DNA of 21,249 nt from Myxococcales bacterium (GTDB taxonomy: Bacteria; Myxococcota; Polyangia; Polyangiales; Polyangiaceae), in the NCBI GenBank assembly GCA_020430865.1, contig JAGQIY010000694.1:1-21249 (forward strand). Reading direction: 5' to 3'. Numbering within the stretch: the first letter of the stretch is position 1; every line of letters begins with the position of its first letter. The notes beneath the pieces are model-generated. The model did not search any database. It was not told where the DNA came from and saw only the letters and a list, made by a program, of their open reading frames with translations. This document shows, piece after piece, positions 1 through 6,715 of this stretch. A program made the position numbers and the translations under genes.

Positions 1-1
1 G

Positions 2-691
2 AGCGATTCTCCCCCCCAAGCCCAGCCGGGCAAGCGGCCGAAAGTCGATCCGGAGCAGCGCAAGGCGCGCCGGAAGTCGCTCCGGGAAGACGCAGTCAAC
101 CTGCCGAATTTGCTCACCTTTGGGCGCATCGCCATCATCCCTGTGGTGCTCTGGTTGCTCGACCGGGGGACCCCACAAGACTGCGTGACCGCGGCCCTGG
201 TGTACGCCGCGGCGGCGATCACCGACCTGCTGGACGGCTACCTGGCGCGCAAGCTGGGGGTGGTGAGCGTGCTCGGCAAGTTCCTGGATCCGCTCGCGGA
301 CAAGCTGCTGGTCATGGCCACGCTGATCTGGATGGTGCCCATGGGACGCATCTCCGACTGGGTGGTGATCCTGCTGTTGGCCCGTGAAATCAGCATCACC
401 GGGCTGCGGTCCATCGCCAGCAGCGAAGGCGTGGTGATCGCGGCCGGGGGTGGCGGAAAGAGCAAGACTGCGCTGCAGATGGTGGGGATCCTGTGCCTGG
501 TGATCGGCTATCCCTATCACCTCGACATCGGGATCTATGACCTCGGCGTGGTCGACCTGGTGCCAGTCGGGCGCTGGCTGGTCTACATCTCCCTGGTGTT
601 CAGCTTTGGCAGCGGGTTCGAGTACGTGCGGCTGTTCGCCGAGGCGGTGGAAGCCAAGGAACGCCGCCAAGGGCCCCAGGCAGAGAACTGA
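2..691 (+). CDS. pgsA: CDP-diacylglycerol--glycerol-3-phosphate 3-phosphatidyltransferase, 5' end outside window
   Basis: This integral-membrane enzyme swaps CMP of CDP-diacylglycerol for glycerol-3-phosphate, the committed step to phosphatidylglycerol and cardiolipin. The CDP-alcohol phosphotransferase signature D-x2-D-G-x2-A-R-x8-G-x3-D-x3-D is complete: numbered from the internal TTG at 110, it has D39, D42-G43, A46-R47, G56, D60 and D64. Several hydrophobic helices follow. The frame is open to the left edge. The usual family N-terminus (NLPNLLT) begins at about 98, just before that TTG, so the TTG is too late. The true start lies upstream, or at the GTC-preceded region only if a rare start is used. 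The upstream residues are rich in Pro, Lys, Arg and Gln, suggesting a charged cytosolic extension not usual in PgsA. No clear terminator follows in the 72 nt before the next gene. The function is very likely; the start is unknown. Confidence 0.93.
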   Translation, partial: SDSPPQAQPGKRPKVDPEQRKARRKSLREDAVNLPNLLTFGRIAIIPVVLWLLDRGTPQDCVTAALVYAAAAITDLLDGYLARKLGVVSVLGKFLDPLADKLLVMATLIWMVPMGRISDWVVILLLAREISITGLRSIASSEGVVIAAGGGGKSKTALQMVGILCLVIGYPYHLDIGIYDLGVVDLVPVGRWLVYISLVFSFGSGFEYVRLFAEAVEAKERRQGPQAEN

Positions 692-763
692 GCAGGAACC
701 ACCTGCCGGGCGCGCGCAGAAGCGTGACAAGGCCCCTGCCAGGCTGCTAACACAACCACCGCC

Positions 764-1243
764 ATGCGCGTGAGACACGCCCTTATTCTGGGATTCATTG
801 GCTTTGTGTTCGTTGCCTGCGCCAAGCAGGGCGAAGGCGAACGCTGCGACCTCCTCTTGAGCGGGGAGACCGGCGACTGCGAGGCCGGTCTGGTTTGCAC
901 CGCTGCGAACACGCTCAACGACAACAGCACCGATCGCTGCTGTCCCCCAGAGGGCCAGTCGTATAGCGACGATCGCTGCGCGCCGAAGTCGAGCATCGGC
1001 TCCAACGGCGGCAGCGCTGGGACGAGCAACACGGGCGGCAGCTCGAACGGCGGCAGCTCGGGCACCGGGAACGCGGGGAGCGGCGGGACCAGCGGCGGCA
1101 ACGGGGGCGCTTCTGGGAACGGCGGCGCTTCGGGCAGCGGGAGCGGCGGGAGCGGCGGATCCAGCGGCGGGAGCGGCGGATCCAGCGGCGGCGCTGGTGG
1201 CACGTCCGGCGGCACTGGCGGGACCGCAGGGACCGGGACGTGA
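764..1243 (+). CDS. Cys-rich lipoprotein with Gly/Ser-rich tail (paralogue of the next gene)
   Basis: This predicted lipoprotein has 159 residues. It has a short basic N-terminus, a hydrophobic core and a lipobox ending at C19 (VFVAC). Residues 20-75 hold six cysteines (28, 39, 45, 59, 60, 72), including a GLVCTA stretch and a CCPP motif. Residues 76-159 are almost entirely Gly, Ser, Thr, Asn and Ala, a flexible low-complexity tail. The Cys pattern is shared with the next gene, so the two are paralogues from duplication. The stop overlaps the next start by 4 nt (GTGA), which suggests translational coupling. No convincing Shine-Dalgarno precedes the ATG. The fold resembles the small 'C..dsdC..GL.C' modules common in myxobacterial surface proteins. 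The function is unknown. The long antisense Pro-rich frame here is only the complement of the Gly-rich tail. Confidence 0.82.
   Translation: MRVRHALILGFIGFVFVACAKQGEGERCDLLLSGETGDCEAGLVCTAANTLNDNSTDRCCPPEGQSYSDDRCAPKSSIGSNGGSAGTSNTGGSSNGGSSGTGNAGSGGTSGGNGGASGNGGASGSGSGGSGGSSGGSGGSSGGAGGTSGGTGGTAGTGT
1148..1189 (+). repeat. Two exact 21-nt tandem repeats inside the lipoprotein tail
   Basis: Units 1148-1168 and 1169-1189 are identical 21-mers encoding a seven-residue Gly/Ser unit. The period matches the repeat in the next gene, although the unit sequence differs. In-frame duplication of a seven-codon unit therefore seems to recur in this gene family. Confidence 0.85.
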
Positions 1244-1725
1244 GAGCTCGGGCCTTCTGGGTGGGCCTGCTAGGGCTCGCTCTGCTGCGCTGTTCCAGCG
1301 CGGCGGCAGAAGGTGAAGCTTGCGATCGCGCCAAGAGCAACAGCGACTGCCAGAGCGGCCTGGTGTGTACGGCCGGCGTGGACGTCCAGGCGGATCACGA
1401 CGTCTGCTGTCCTCCGCAGGGAAACACACCCGAAGAGTCGGGCTGTCGGCCTGCGACTGAAGGGTTGACCACGGACGCGGGCGTCGGCTCGGAGTACTCC
1501 AGCGGTGGCTCATTGAACGCTGGCGGGGGTGCTGCTGGAGGCGCGGGAGCCACCGGCGGCAGCGCGGGAGCCACCGGCGGCAGCGCGGGAGCCACCGGCG
1601 GCAGCGCGGGGACCACCGGCGGCAGCGCGGGGACCACTGGCGGAAGCGCGGGGACCACCGGCGGAAGCGCGGGGACCACCGGCGGAAGCGCAGGGACCAC
1701 CGGCGGAAGCGCAGGGAGCAACTAG
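1240..1725 (+). CDS. Cys-rich lipoprotein with heptapeptide-repeat tail
   Basis: The product has 161 residues and starts with GTG within the stop of the preceding gene; AGGGA lies about 8 nt upstream. A signal peptide leads to C18 (ALLRC). The Arg at position -1 of this lipobox is unusual, so lipidation is likely but not certain. Cysteines at 28, 37, 43, 56, 57 and 69 reproduce the six-Cys pattern of the upstream paralogue, with the same GLVCTA and CCPP motifs. From about residue 103 the chain is eight copies of a seven-residue unit (GATGGSA, then GTTGGSA), ending in GSN. The tail is probably a disordered stalk or wall-spanning spacer holding the Cys module away from the membrane. The next gene starts 2 nt after this stop, and its likely ribosome site lies in the last codons here. 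The biological role is unknown. Confidence 0.82.
   Translation: MRARAFWVGLLGLALLRCSSAAAEGEACDRAKSNSDCQSGLVCTAGVDVQADHDVCCPPQGNTPEESGCRPATEGLTTDAGVGSEYSSGGSLNAGGGAAGGAGATGGSAGATGGSAGATGGSAGTTGGSAGTTGGSAGTTGGSAGTTGGSAGTTGGSAGSN
1546..1713 (+). repeat. Eight tandem 21-nt repeats encoding G(A/T)TGGSA
   Basis: There are eight contiguous seven-codon units. Units 1-3 are identical and encode GATGGSA; units 4-8 encode GTTGGSA. Synonymous changes (GGC to GGA, GCG to GCA) accumulate towards the 3' end, so neighbouring units are most alike. This pattern fits stepwise duplication by slippage or unequal exchange. The array stays in frame and is a likely length-variable locus. Confidence 0.95.
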
Positions 1726-1727
1726 CG

Positions 1728-1982
1728 GTGCCCGTCGGCGATCTGATGGCACAGGCTCAGGAAGCGCTGCTGCTGAGCATCGCGGTGTCTCTGCCCGTGA
1801 TCGGCGCGGCCGCGCTCGCTGGTCTCTTCGTGGCGATCTTCCAGGCCGCGACGCAAGTCCAAGACATCACCCTGGCGCATCTACCGCGCCTGCTGGTGGT
1901 CGCCGTGGTGCTCGCGCTCGCCGGTCCTTGGATGGGCCACCAGATCGCCGCTTTCGCGGCCCGCGCGTTCAGCGGCGGCTAG
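1728..1982 (+). CDS. FliQ/SctS-family type III export apparatus protein
   Basis: This 84-residue protein is close to the usual 85-90 for FliQ/SctS, small inner-membrane subunits of the export gate of flagellar and injectisome type III systems. Two membrane helices (about 13-38 and 52-70) flank the family-typical loop QAATQVQDITL (39-49), and GPWM (66-69) ends the second helix. The GTG start is preceded by GGGAG at 1714-1718, inside the last codons of the lipoprotein gene, with 9 nt spacing. It lies 2 nt after one gene and 15 nt before epmA, so it is almost surely cotranscribed with both. None of the other gate subunits (SctR, T, U, V) is in the window. Sequence alone cannot decide between flagellar FliQ and non-flagellar SctS; non-flagellar is favoured by the absence of flagellar neighbours. 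Confidence 0.85.
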   Translation: MPVGDLMAQAQEALLLSIAVSLPVIGAAALAGLFVAIFQAATQVQDITLAHLPRLLVVAVVLALAGPWMGHQIAAFAARAFSGG

Positions 1983-1997
1983 GCTCGGGGAGCTCTG

Positions 1998-3260
1998 GTG
2001 AGCGACGACGCGGCCTCTTCGAAGGTGCTCGACGTTTGCGACGCCGTCCGGGCGCTCGCGTCCGCCGCATTGGAGGTTGGGGGTGAGGTGCGCGGTCGAC
2101 TGACCGAGATCGACCCAGGTCGACTCGTGCTCGAGGACGCGGATACCCGCCTGGTATGCCTGTGTGAGCCAGCGCTCGAGGTGCCAGGTGCCGCCTGCCC
2201 CGGCGATCTCGTGGCCGCGCAGATCACCGGCCTGGAAGCTGGCAATCCCCGCGTCGGTGCGCTGAGACGCATTGCCGCGGGGAAACTCAGAACACTGAGC
2301 GCTGGCGGCGAACACGCGCGCCGGCTCGGGCGCCGCATGCGCGCCCGGGCGCTCGCTCAGCGGTTCATTCGGCGTCATTTCGACGACCAGGGCTTCGTGG
2401 AGGTCGACACTCCAGTGCGCGTTCCGGCGCCTGGCCTCGATCTACACGTCGACGCGCTCCTCGCCCATGAGGGCTGGCTGATCACCTCCCCGGAGCACCA
2501 CATGAAGCGGCTGCTGGTGGCTGGGTTGCCCCGCATCTATCAGATCGCCCACGCGTCGCGGGCCGAAGAGCTCGGTCCGCTGCACCAGCCCGAGTTCTTG
2601 CTCCTCGAGTGGTACCGAGCCTACGCCGGCATGGCCGAGGTGATGGAGGACACCGAGGCGCTGATCGTCGGCGTGGTCGAGCAAGTCCACCGACTGGTAG
2701 GGCTGGAGCCAGCGCTCGATGGCGTCCGCTATCGCGGACGGCGCTACGATCTCTCGCGGCCCTTCCTGCGCATCAGCGTGCGCGATGCCTTTCGGCGTTT
2801 CGCCGGCGTGGAAGATCTCCCTCGCCTTGCGCGGCAAGACGAGGACCGCTACTTCGACCTGCTGGTCGACCGCGTGGAGCCTGCGCTCGCCGCGCTCGGA
2901 CGCCCGGTGTTCCTCCACGGCTATCCCATCAGCCAGGCATCGCTGGCGCGGCCCGATCCCGCGGATCCAGAGACCGCTGAACGCTTCGAGCTGTACTGGG
3001 CTGGCGTCGAGCTGTGCAATGGCTTCGGCGAGCTCAATGACGCCCCGGAGCAGCGTCGGCGATATCTGCAGGCCACCTCGCAGCGGGCAGCGCGAGGCAT
3101 GCCAGTCTACCCCTTGGACGAGCAGTTCCTCGCGGCACTGGAGGAGGGCATGCCTCCGGCCGGGGGGAACGCGCTGGGCCTGGATCGTCTGCTGATGCTG
3201 GCGCTCGACGAGGCGGACCTCGACGCGGTCGTCCCCTTCCCTGTCTCTCGCCCGGAGTAG
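1998..3260 (+). CDS. epmA: EpmA/GenX-type lysyl-tRNA synthetase paralogue (EF-P lysine ligase) with N-terminal extension
   Basis: EpmA (PoxA/GenX) attaches (R)-beta-lysine to a conserved lysine of elongation factor P, helping ribosomes through polyproline. The class II core spans about residues 105-420: TSPEHHMKRLL (163-173), a motif-2-like SRAEE (187-191), PEFLLLEWYR (198-207), SQASLA (312-317), ELCNGFGEL (338-346) and motif 3 GLDRLLML (394-401). These match E. coli EpmA closely, including the absence of a C-terminal addition. Unlike E. coli EpmA (325 residues), it has about 100 extra N-terminal residues, beta-rich and possibly OB-like, as in true LysRS. The GTG start has GGGGAG about 6 nt upstream. 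It is last in the four-gene cluster. EF-P and EpmB are not in the window. A minor tRNA-charging role cannot be excluded, but the core is EpmA-type rather than LysS-type. Confidence 0.85.
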   Translation: MSDDAASSKVLDVCDAVRALASAALEVGGEVRGRLTEIDPGRLVLEDADTRLVCLCEPALEVPGAACPGDLVAAQITGLEAGNPRVGALRRIAAGKLRTLSAGGEHARRLGRRMRARALAQRFIRRHFDDQGFVEVDTPVRVPAPGLDLHVDALLAHEGWLITSPEHHMKRLLVAGLPRIYQIAHASRAEELGPLHQPEFLLLEWYRAYAGMAEVMEDTEALIVGVVEQVHRLVGLEPALDGVRYRGRRYDLSRPFLRISVRDAFRRFAGVEDLPRLARQDEDRYFDLLVDRVEPALAALGRPVFLHGYPISQASLARPDPADPETAERFELYWAGVELCNGFGELNDAPEQRRRYLQATSQRAARGMPVYPLDEQFLAALEEGMPPAGGNALGLDRLLMLALDEADLDAVVPFPVSRPE

Positions 3261-3315
3261 TCGGCCAGAGCCGCCCGTGGGACTGGTTGCGCTGATGCTG
3301 GCCGTGGGGCCACGA

Positions 3316-5760
3316 CTACTGCCCGACGCTGGGAGTCATGCCCTGCGCAGCGGCGACCAGGAACCTCACCATGTCCGCGTTGGCTGCCGGGACATCGAAG
3401 ACCACGAAGTGACCATCACTGTCCCCGGGCGGACCGTACTGGCGTGCTCCGAGCGTGAGCGTCTCCGTGTCTGACCCCAGGTTTCCGCTGACCGCGCCGC
3501 TCTGGGGGTCCACGCCGCTGATCGGGTCTGGCGGGTTCGCGCTCGAGTCCGCCTTGGCCAGGTCGAGGCGCCCAGCCTGGATGTAGGTCGCCAGGGTCAC
3601 GGGCGTGCTGAAGTTGTCTCCGAGCCCGTACGTCTGGAACACGCTCTTCTGCACCATGTCGGTCTCCGGCGCCCGCCAGAGACCAGCGAAGTTCAGCGGA
3701 TCTGCCGGATCGATCCACTGTTGCAGCAGCGTGAGGGCCGGGTGGTTCGTTCCGCCGACGAGCTCGAGGTTCGCGGAGAAGTCGCCGAGCACCAGCGGCA
3801 CCGCGGCCTTGATGTTCACCGGCTCGGTCTTCGTGAGCAGGGAGTCCTTCAAGCTGGCGCCGTTCCCCGAGAGCACTGCGGCACGGAACTCGGGCGCGTA
3901 TGGCACCGCCAAGCTGCCTTCGGTCGCCCCCTGCGAGTGCCCGAAGAAGACGACTCTCAGCGGGTCCACCTTCACGGCGTCGCTGCCGGTATCGCCGGCG
4001 GTCAGGTCGAGCGCTGACGCGAAGCGCGCCAGGGACAGCTGATCCGCTGCACCCTGGATCGGGTTCCCGCGGGCGGCTGCGGGGTTGCCAAAGTTGAAGA
4101 ACAGGTTGTTCGGGCTCTCGGTGGACGTACCGCGACGCGGTCCGTGCTGGACCTGGTCGATTCCGATCACGACGAACGGAGTGGTCGCCTTGGCGAGCGC
4201 ACCCGCCACCTCGTCGCGCACATGAGAGCGGAAGCTGCCGCCGGTACCGTGCGCGAAGATCACGGCTGGCCAGCCGTCGGTGGGCATGCTCGCGCCCTTG
4301 GGCACGGTCATCGAGAGGCACACCGACTCCGAGCGCTGGACGCTGGTCTGGATGCCTCCGCCGGACGTCAGGTACGGGGGCTCGCCGGTCTGGAAGATGG
4401 GTAGCTCTATGAGGGCGTGGTACTCCGCGAAATCGCCGCCCTCTGCCTGACAGCCGCGGTCGTTCTCCGCATCGGGACAGGGAGACTGTACGCCCGCGTC
4501 GCAGCGCACCCAGCCGCTCGCGCTGGGGACCGGCGCGGCGGCGACCGCCTCGGCGACCTCGCGCATCGGGGCGCGCACGTCCTCGGTGGTGATCACGGTG
4601 GCGTTGAGAATGGTTGCCGGATCGATCCCCTGATCCGCGAGGTAACTGCGAAAGCCGGCGTACTTCGCGTGGGCGCTCGCGAGCACCGGATCGCCCGGCG
4701 CGGCGTCGGCCAGCAGGGCCTCGAACTGGGGTGCGCGCTCGATGGCATTGCCGGACTTGTCGGTGCCGTCGGTGGTGAGGAACACTGCGTAGCTGTGCCC
4801 CGGCAGCATGGGTGACCCCTGAGGTCGCTGCACCGCGAAGTAGTCGGAGCAGACGTATTTTCCGCCAGCTTCGTTCGCCACCCAGCGCAGGCCCGAGGTG
4901 CGACCGAAGTCGTCTCCGGGGGTGATGTCGACCCACTGCACCGGCTTCTTGCCGCCTTCAACGAACTGGAACGAGTCGAAGTCGATGTGACCCGAGAAGC
5001 GGAAGATCACGGCTGGGTACGTGCCCCACCCCGTCGCGCTCTCGCTCAGGGCATCGACGTAGATCTTGACGGGATCGTAGCCGAGCAGCGCGGCCCCAGG
5101 CGTGGGGAAGCCCTTCAGGTTCAGCTTGCCGTCCTCGAACAGCAGGTCGTTCGGAAACGGCAGCCTGAAGAAGTCTCCCGCCTGGCCCGGCGGATCACTC
5201 ACCCCTGGCACCTCGAAGAATGCCCGCACCGTGCCAGCCGAGATCGGAGCGCAGGTCACACCCGGGAACTCAGCCGCGCCGAGACTCGACCCGCCGGCGG
5301 GGGTCTTCTGGCACTCACCACCCACGCAGGTCAGCCCGCTGAAGCAGCTGGTCGGCGTCGCACAGCTGCCTCCGAGGTCGGTGTTCCCCTCGGGGATGCA
5401 CTGCGCGCCGAAGCCGACGATCCCGCAGCGCATGCCGTGCACGCAATCTGAATCCGCGAGGCAAGCGTCCCCGGCTTGCCCCTCACCCGCGTTGATGCAG
5501 CGGCCGTCGACGCACTGCAGCTCTTGCTTGCACTCGCCACTGATGGTGCACGGGGAGCCAAAGGAGATGGTTCCCGCCGGTTGGCACACGCCGCCTGGAC
5601 TACAGGCGAGCCCCCGGCGGCACTCGTCACCGCTACACGGGTCGCCGACCCCGGCCGTGCCTCCGCCGGAGGTGTCACCGTCGTCTCCACCCGAACAAGC
5701 AACGGCCAAGGTCAGGCTGACGAAAGCAGCGCCAGCGAATCGGCTCCAAGTAGTGCGCAT
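3316..5760 (-). CDS. Large Cys-rich lipoprotein with alpha/beta-hydrolase (lipase/esterase-like) domain
   Basis: The predicted secreted lipoprotein has 814 residues. The start chosen is the ATG at 5760, which gives a short basic N-terminus and a lipobox ending at C22 (LAVAC). The frame runs further upstream, but that segment has no signal-peptide character and crosses the apt terminator. After a Gly/Asp/Ser linker, residues about 35-150 contain four Cys-rich repeats of the form C-x(4-6)-C-x-x-G-L/M-x-C-x-x-G-x-C, resembling Dickkopf-type modules. The rest is an alpha/beta hydrolase: VIFAHGTGG (oxyanion region), nucleophile elbow GHSQG with S609, and a candidate catalytic His at H784 (SDGHF) near the C-terminus. 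It resembles lipase-like myxobacterial proteins of the 'virulence factor lipase' kind. The likely role is extracellular or outer-membrane esterase/lipase. The substrate is unknown. Confidence 0.82.
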   Translation of the reverse strand: MRTTWSRFAGAAFVSLTLAVACSGGDDGDTSGGGTAGVGDPCSGDECRRGLACSPGGVCQPAGTISFGSPCTISGECKQELQCVDGRCINAGEGQAGDACLADSDCVHGMRCGIVGFGAQCIPEGNTDLGGSCATPTSCFSGLTCVGGECQKTPAGGSSLGAAEFPGVTCAPISAGTVRAFFEVPGVSDPPGQAGDFFRLPFPNDLLFEDGKLNLKGFPTPGAALLGYDPVKIYVDALSESATGWGTYPAVIFRFSGHIDFDSFQFVEGGKKPVQWVDITPGDDFGRTSGLRWVANEAGGKYVCSDYFAVQRPQGSPMLPGHSYAVFLTTDGTDKSGNAIERAPQFEALLADAAPGDPVLASAHAKYAGFRSYLADQGIDPATILNATVITTEDVRAPMREVAEAVAAAPVPSASGWVRCDAGVQSPCPDAENDRGCQAEGGDFAEYHALIELPIFQTGEPPYLTSGGGIQTSVQRSESVCLSMTVPKGASMPTDGWPAVIFAHGTGGSFRSHVRDEVAGALAKATTPFVVIGIDQVQHGPRRGTSTESPNNLFFNFGNPAAARGNPIQGAADQLSLARFASALDLTAGDTGSDAVKVDPLRVVFFGHSQGATEGSLAVPYAPEFRAAVLSGNGASLKDSLLTKTEPVNIKAAVPLVLGDFSANLELVGGTNHPALTLLQQWIDPADPLNFAGLWRAPETDMVQKSVFQTYGLGDNFSTPVTLATYIQAGRLDLAKADSSANPPDPISGVDPQSGAVSGNLGSDTETLTLGARQYGPPGDSDGHFVVFDVPAANADMVRFLVAAAQGMTPSVGQ

Positions 5761-5845
5761 CGACTCAGCATAACCCTGCGCGATGGGAGCAGGCCAGTCC
5801 GGGCGGAACAGGGCATTTCCGCGCTCGCTCTTCCGGGTCGAGCCG

Positions 5846-5870
5846 AAAACCCCCACCTTCATGGGGTTTA
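5846..5870 (-). terminator. Intrinsic terminator overlapping the apt stop codon
   Basis: Read on the - strand, AAACCCCA pairs with TGGGG(G)TTT across a six-base loop with one bulged base, and the descending arm runs into TTTT. The left arm begins in the TAA stop of apt. It lies between apt and the hydrolase gene, so apt transcripts probably end here. It also argues against starting the hydrolase at 5862. Confidence 0.6.
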
Positions 5871-6602
5871 GTAGTGGAGTACGCTGACCACGGGGTGCGG
5901 AAGCAGACGATCGCGGCCCGCGAGGTCGTCCAGCTCGATGACGAAGGCAAACGCCGAGACGTACGCGCCCTGGCGATGTACCAGCTCTGCGGCTGCGGCT
6001 GCGGTGCCCCCGGTCGCCAGCAGATCATCGACCACGACGACACTCGCGTCCTCGGCCAGCGAGTCGCGATGCATCTCCAACTCCGCCTCCCCGTACTCCA
6101 GCGAGTACGCCACCTTATCCGTGCGGTATGGGAGCTTCCCAGGCTTGCGCACGGGCACGAAGCTGGTGTTGAGGCGCGCCGCGAGCGCGGCGCCAAAGAT
6201 GAACCCGCGGGACTCGATGCCCACCACCGCGTCGACGTGTTCCCCCGTGAAGCGGTGGGCCAGCGCGTCGAGCACGATGTGAAAGCCCTTCGGATCTGCC
6301 AACAGCGGCGTGATGTCCTTGAACAGGATCCCCGGCTGGGGAAAGTCAGGGATGTCTCGGATCAGCGCGCGTACGTAGGCGATGGGGTCGAGGTTCACCA
6401 CCTCCGCCAGCGGGCTGTCGCTGCGCGCCGTGGTCCGCGCGACGCGGTGGGTGGAGCCCTCCGTATTGCGCTTCCGCGCGGTGCTTTCCTTGGTCGCCTT
6501 GCTCTTCTTCGCCGGGGCCTTGTCCACGCCTCGGGGAGTGGGAGAACGACGGGCCGGCATCGCTGCCGGTGCTGACTTCGAGCCACGCTTGCGGGTCGCC
6601 AT
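5868..6602 (-). CDS. apt: Adenine phosphoribosyltransferase with basic N-terminal tail
   Basis: Apt converts adenine and PRPP to AMP plus pyrophosphate in purine salvage, in the cytosol. The catalytic domain covers about residues 70-244 and is full length: DIPDFPQPGILFKDITPLL (83-101), GIESRGFIFGAALA (128-141), KPGKLP (153-158) and the PRPP loop VVVVDDLLATGGT (188-200). The preceding 65 residues are rich in Lys, Arg, Ala, Ser and Thr, look disordered and resemble a histone-H1-like tail; ordinary Apt proteins are about 170-185 residues. The ATG at 6602 is chosen because this tail begins MATRKRG. A second in-frame ATG lies seven codons upstream. Neither has a clear Shine-Dalgarno. The frame is open further upstream, but that part overlaps surE antisense-like composition and is not believed. 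surE lies 113 nt upstream on the same strand. Confidence 0.92.
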   Translation of the reverse strand: MATRKRGSKSAPAAMPARRSPTPRGVDKAPAKKSKATKESTARKRNTEGSTHRVARTTARSDSPLAEVVNLDPIAYVRALIRDIPDFPQPGILFKDITPLLADPKGFHIVLDALAHRFTGEHVDAVVGIESRGFIFGAALAARLNTSFVPVRKPGKLPYRTDKVAYSLEYGEAELEMHRDSLAEDASVVVVDDLLATGGTAAAAAELVHRQGAYVSAFAFVIELDDLAGRDRLLPHPVVSVLHY

Positions 6603-6715
6603 GGTCGAGAGGAGTACCACCATTCGTTGGCAGCCAGAAGAGCTGGCACCCGCTTGGTCGCCAGGGGACCGATCGGCCCGCGTGGGGTGGATGCTGGGTT
6701 CGGGGGTGAGCCCAG

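Noticed and set aside
1546..1713. Possible CRISPR-like or regulatory repeat array.
   Set aside because: Units are contiguous with no spacers, stay in frame, and encode a protein tail. It is a coding minisatellite.
583..1721. Long Pro-rich antisense frames opposite the two Gly-rich lipoproteins.
   Set aside because: They are the complement of GGC/GGA/ACC-type repeats, which lack stops on the opposite strand. They have no ribosome site, signal or known domain.
3261..3315. Terminator between epmA and the convergent hydrolase gene.
   Set aside because: Only a 6-bp GGCCAG/CTGGCC pair with a long loop and a two-base-loop GTGG/CCAC were found, with no T-tract in either direction.
5761..5862. N-terminal extension of the hydrolase lipoprotein (start at 5862).
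   Set aside because: It crosses the apt terminator and puts 34 residues before the signal peptide. The ATG at 5760 gives a normal lipoprotein signal.
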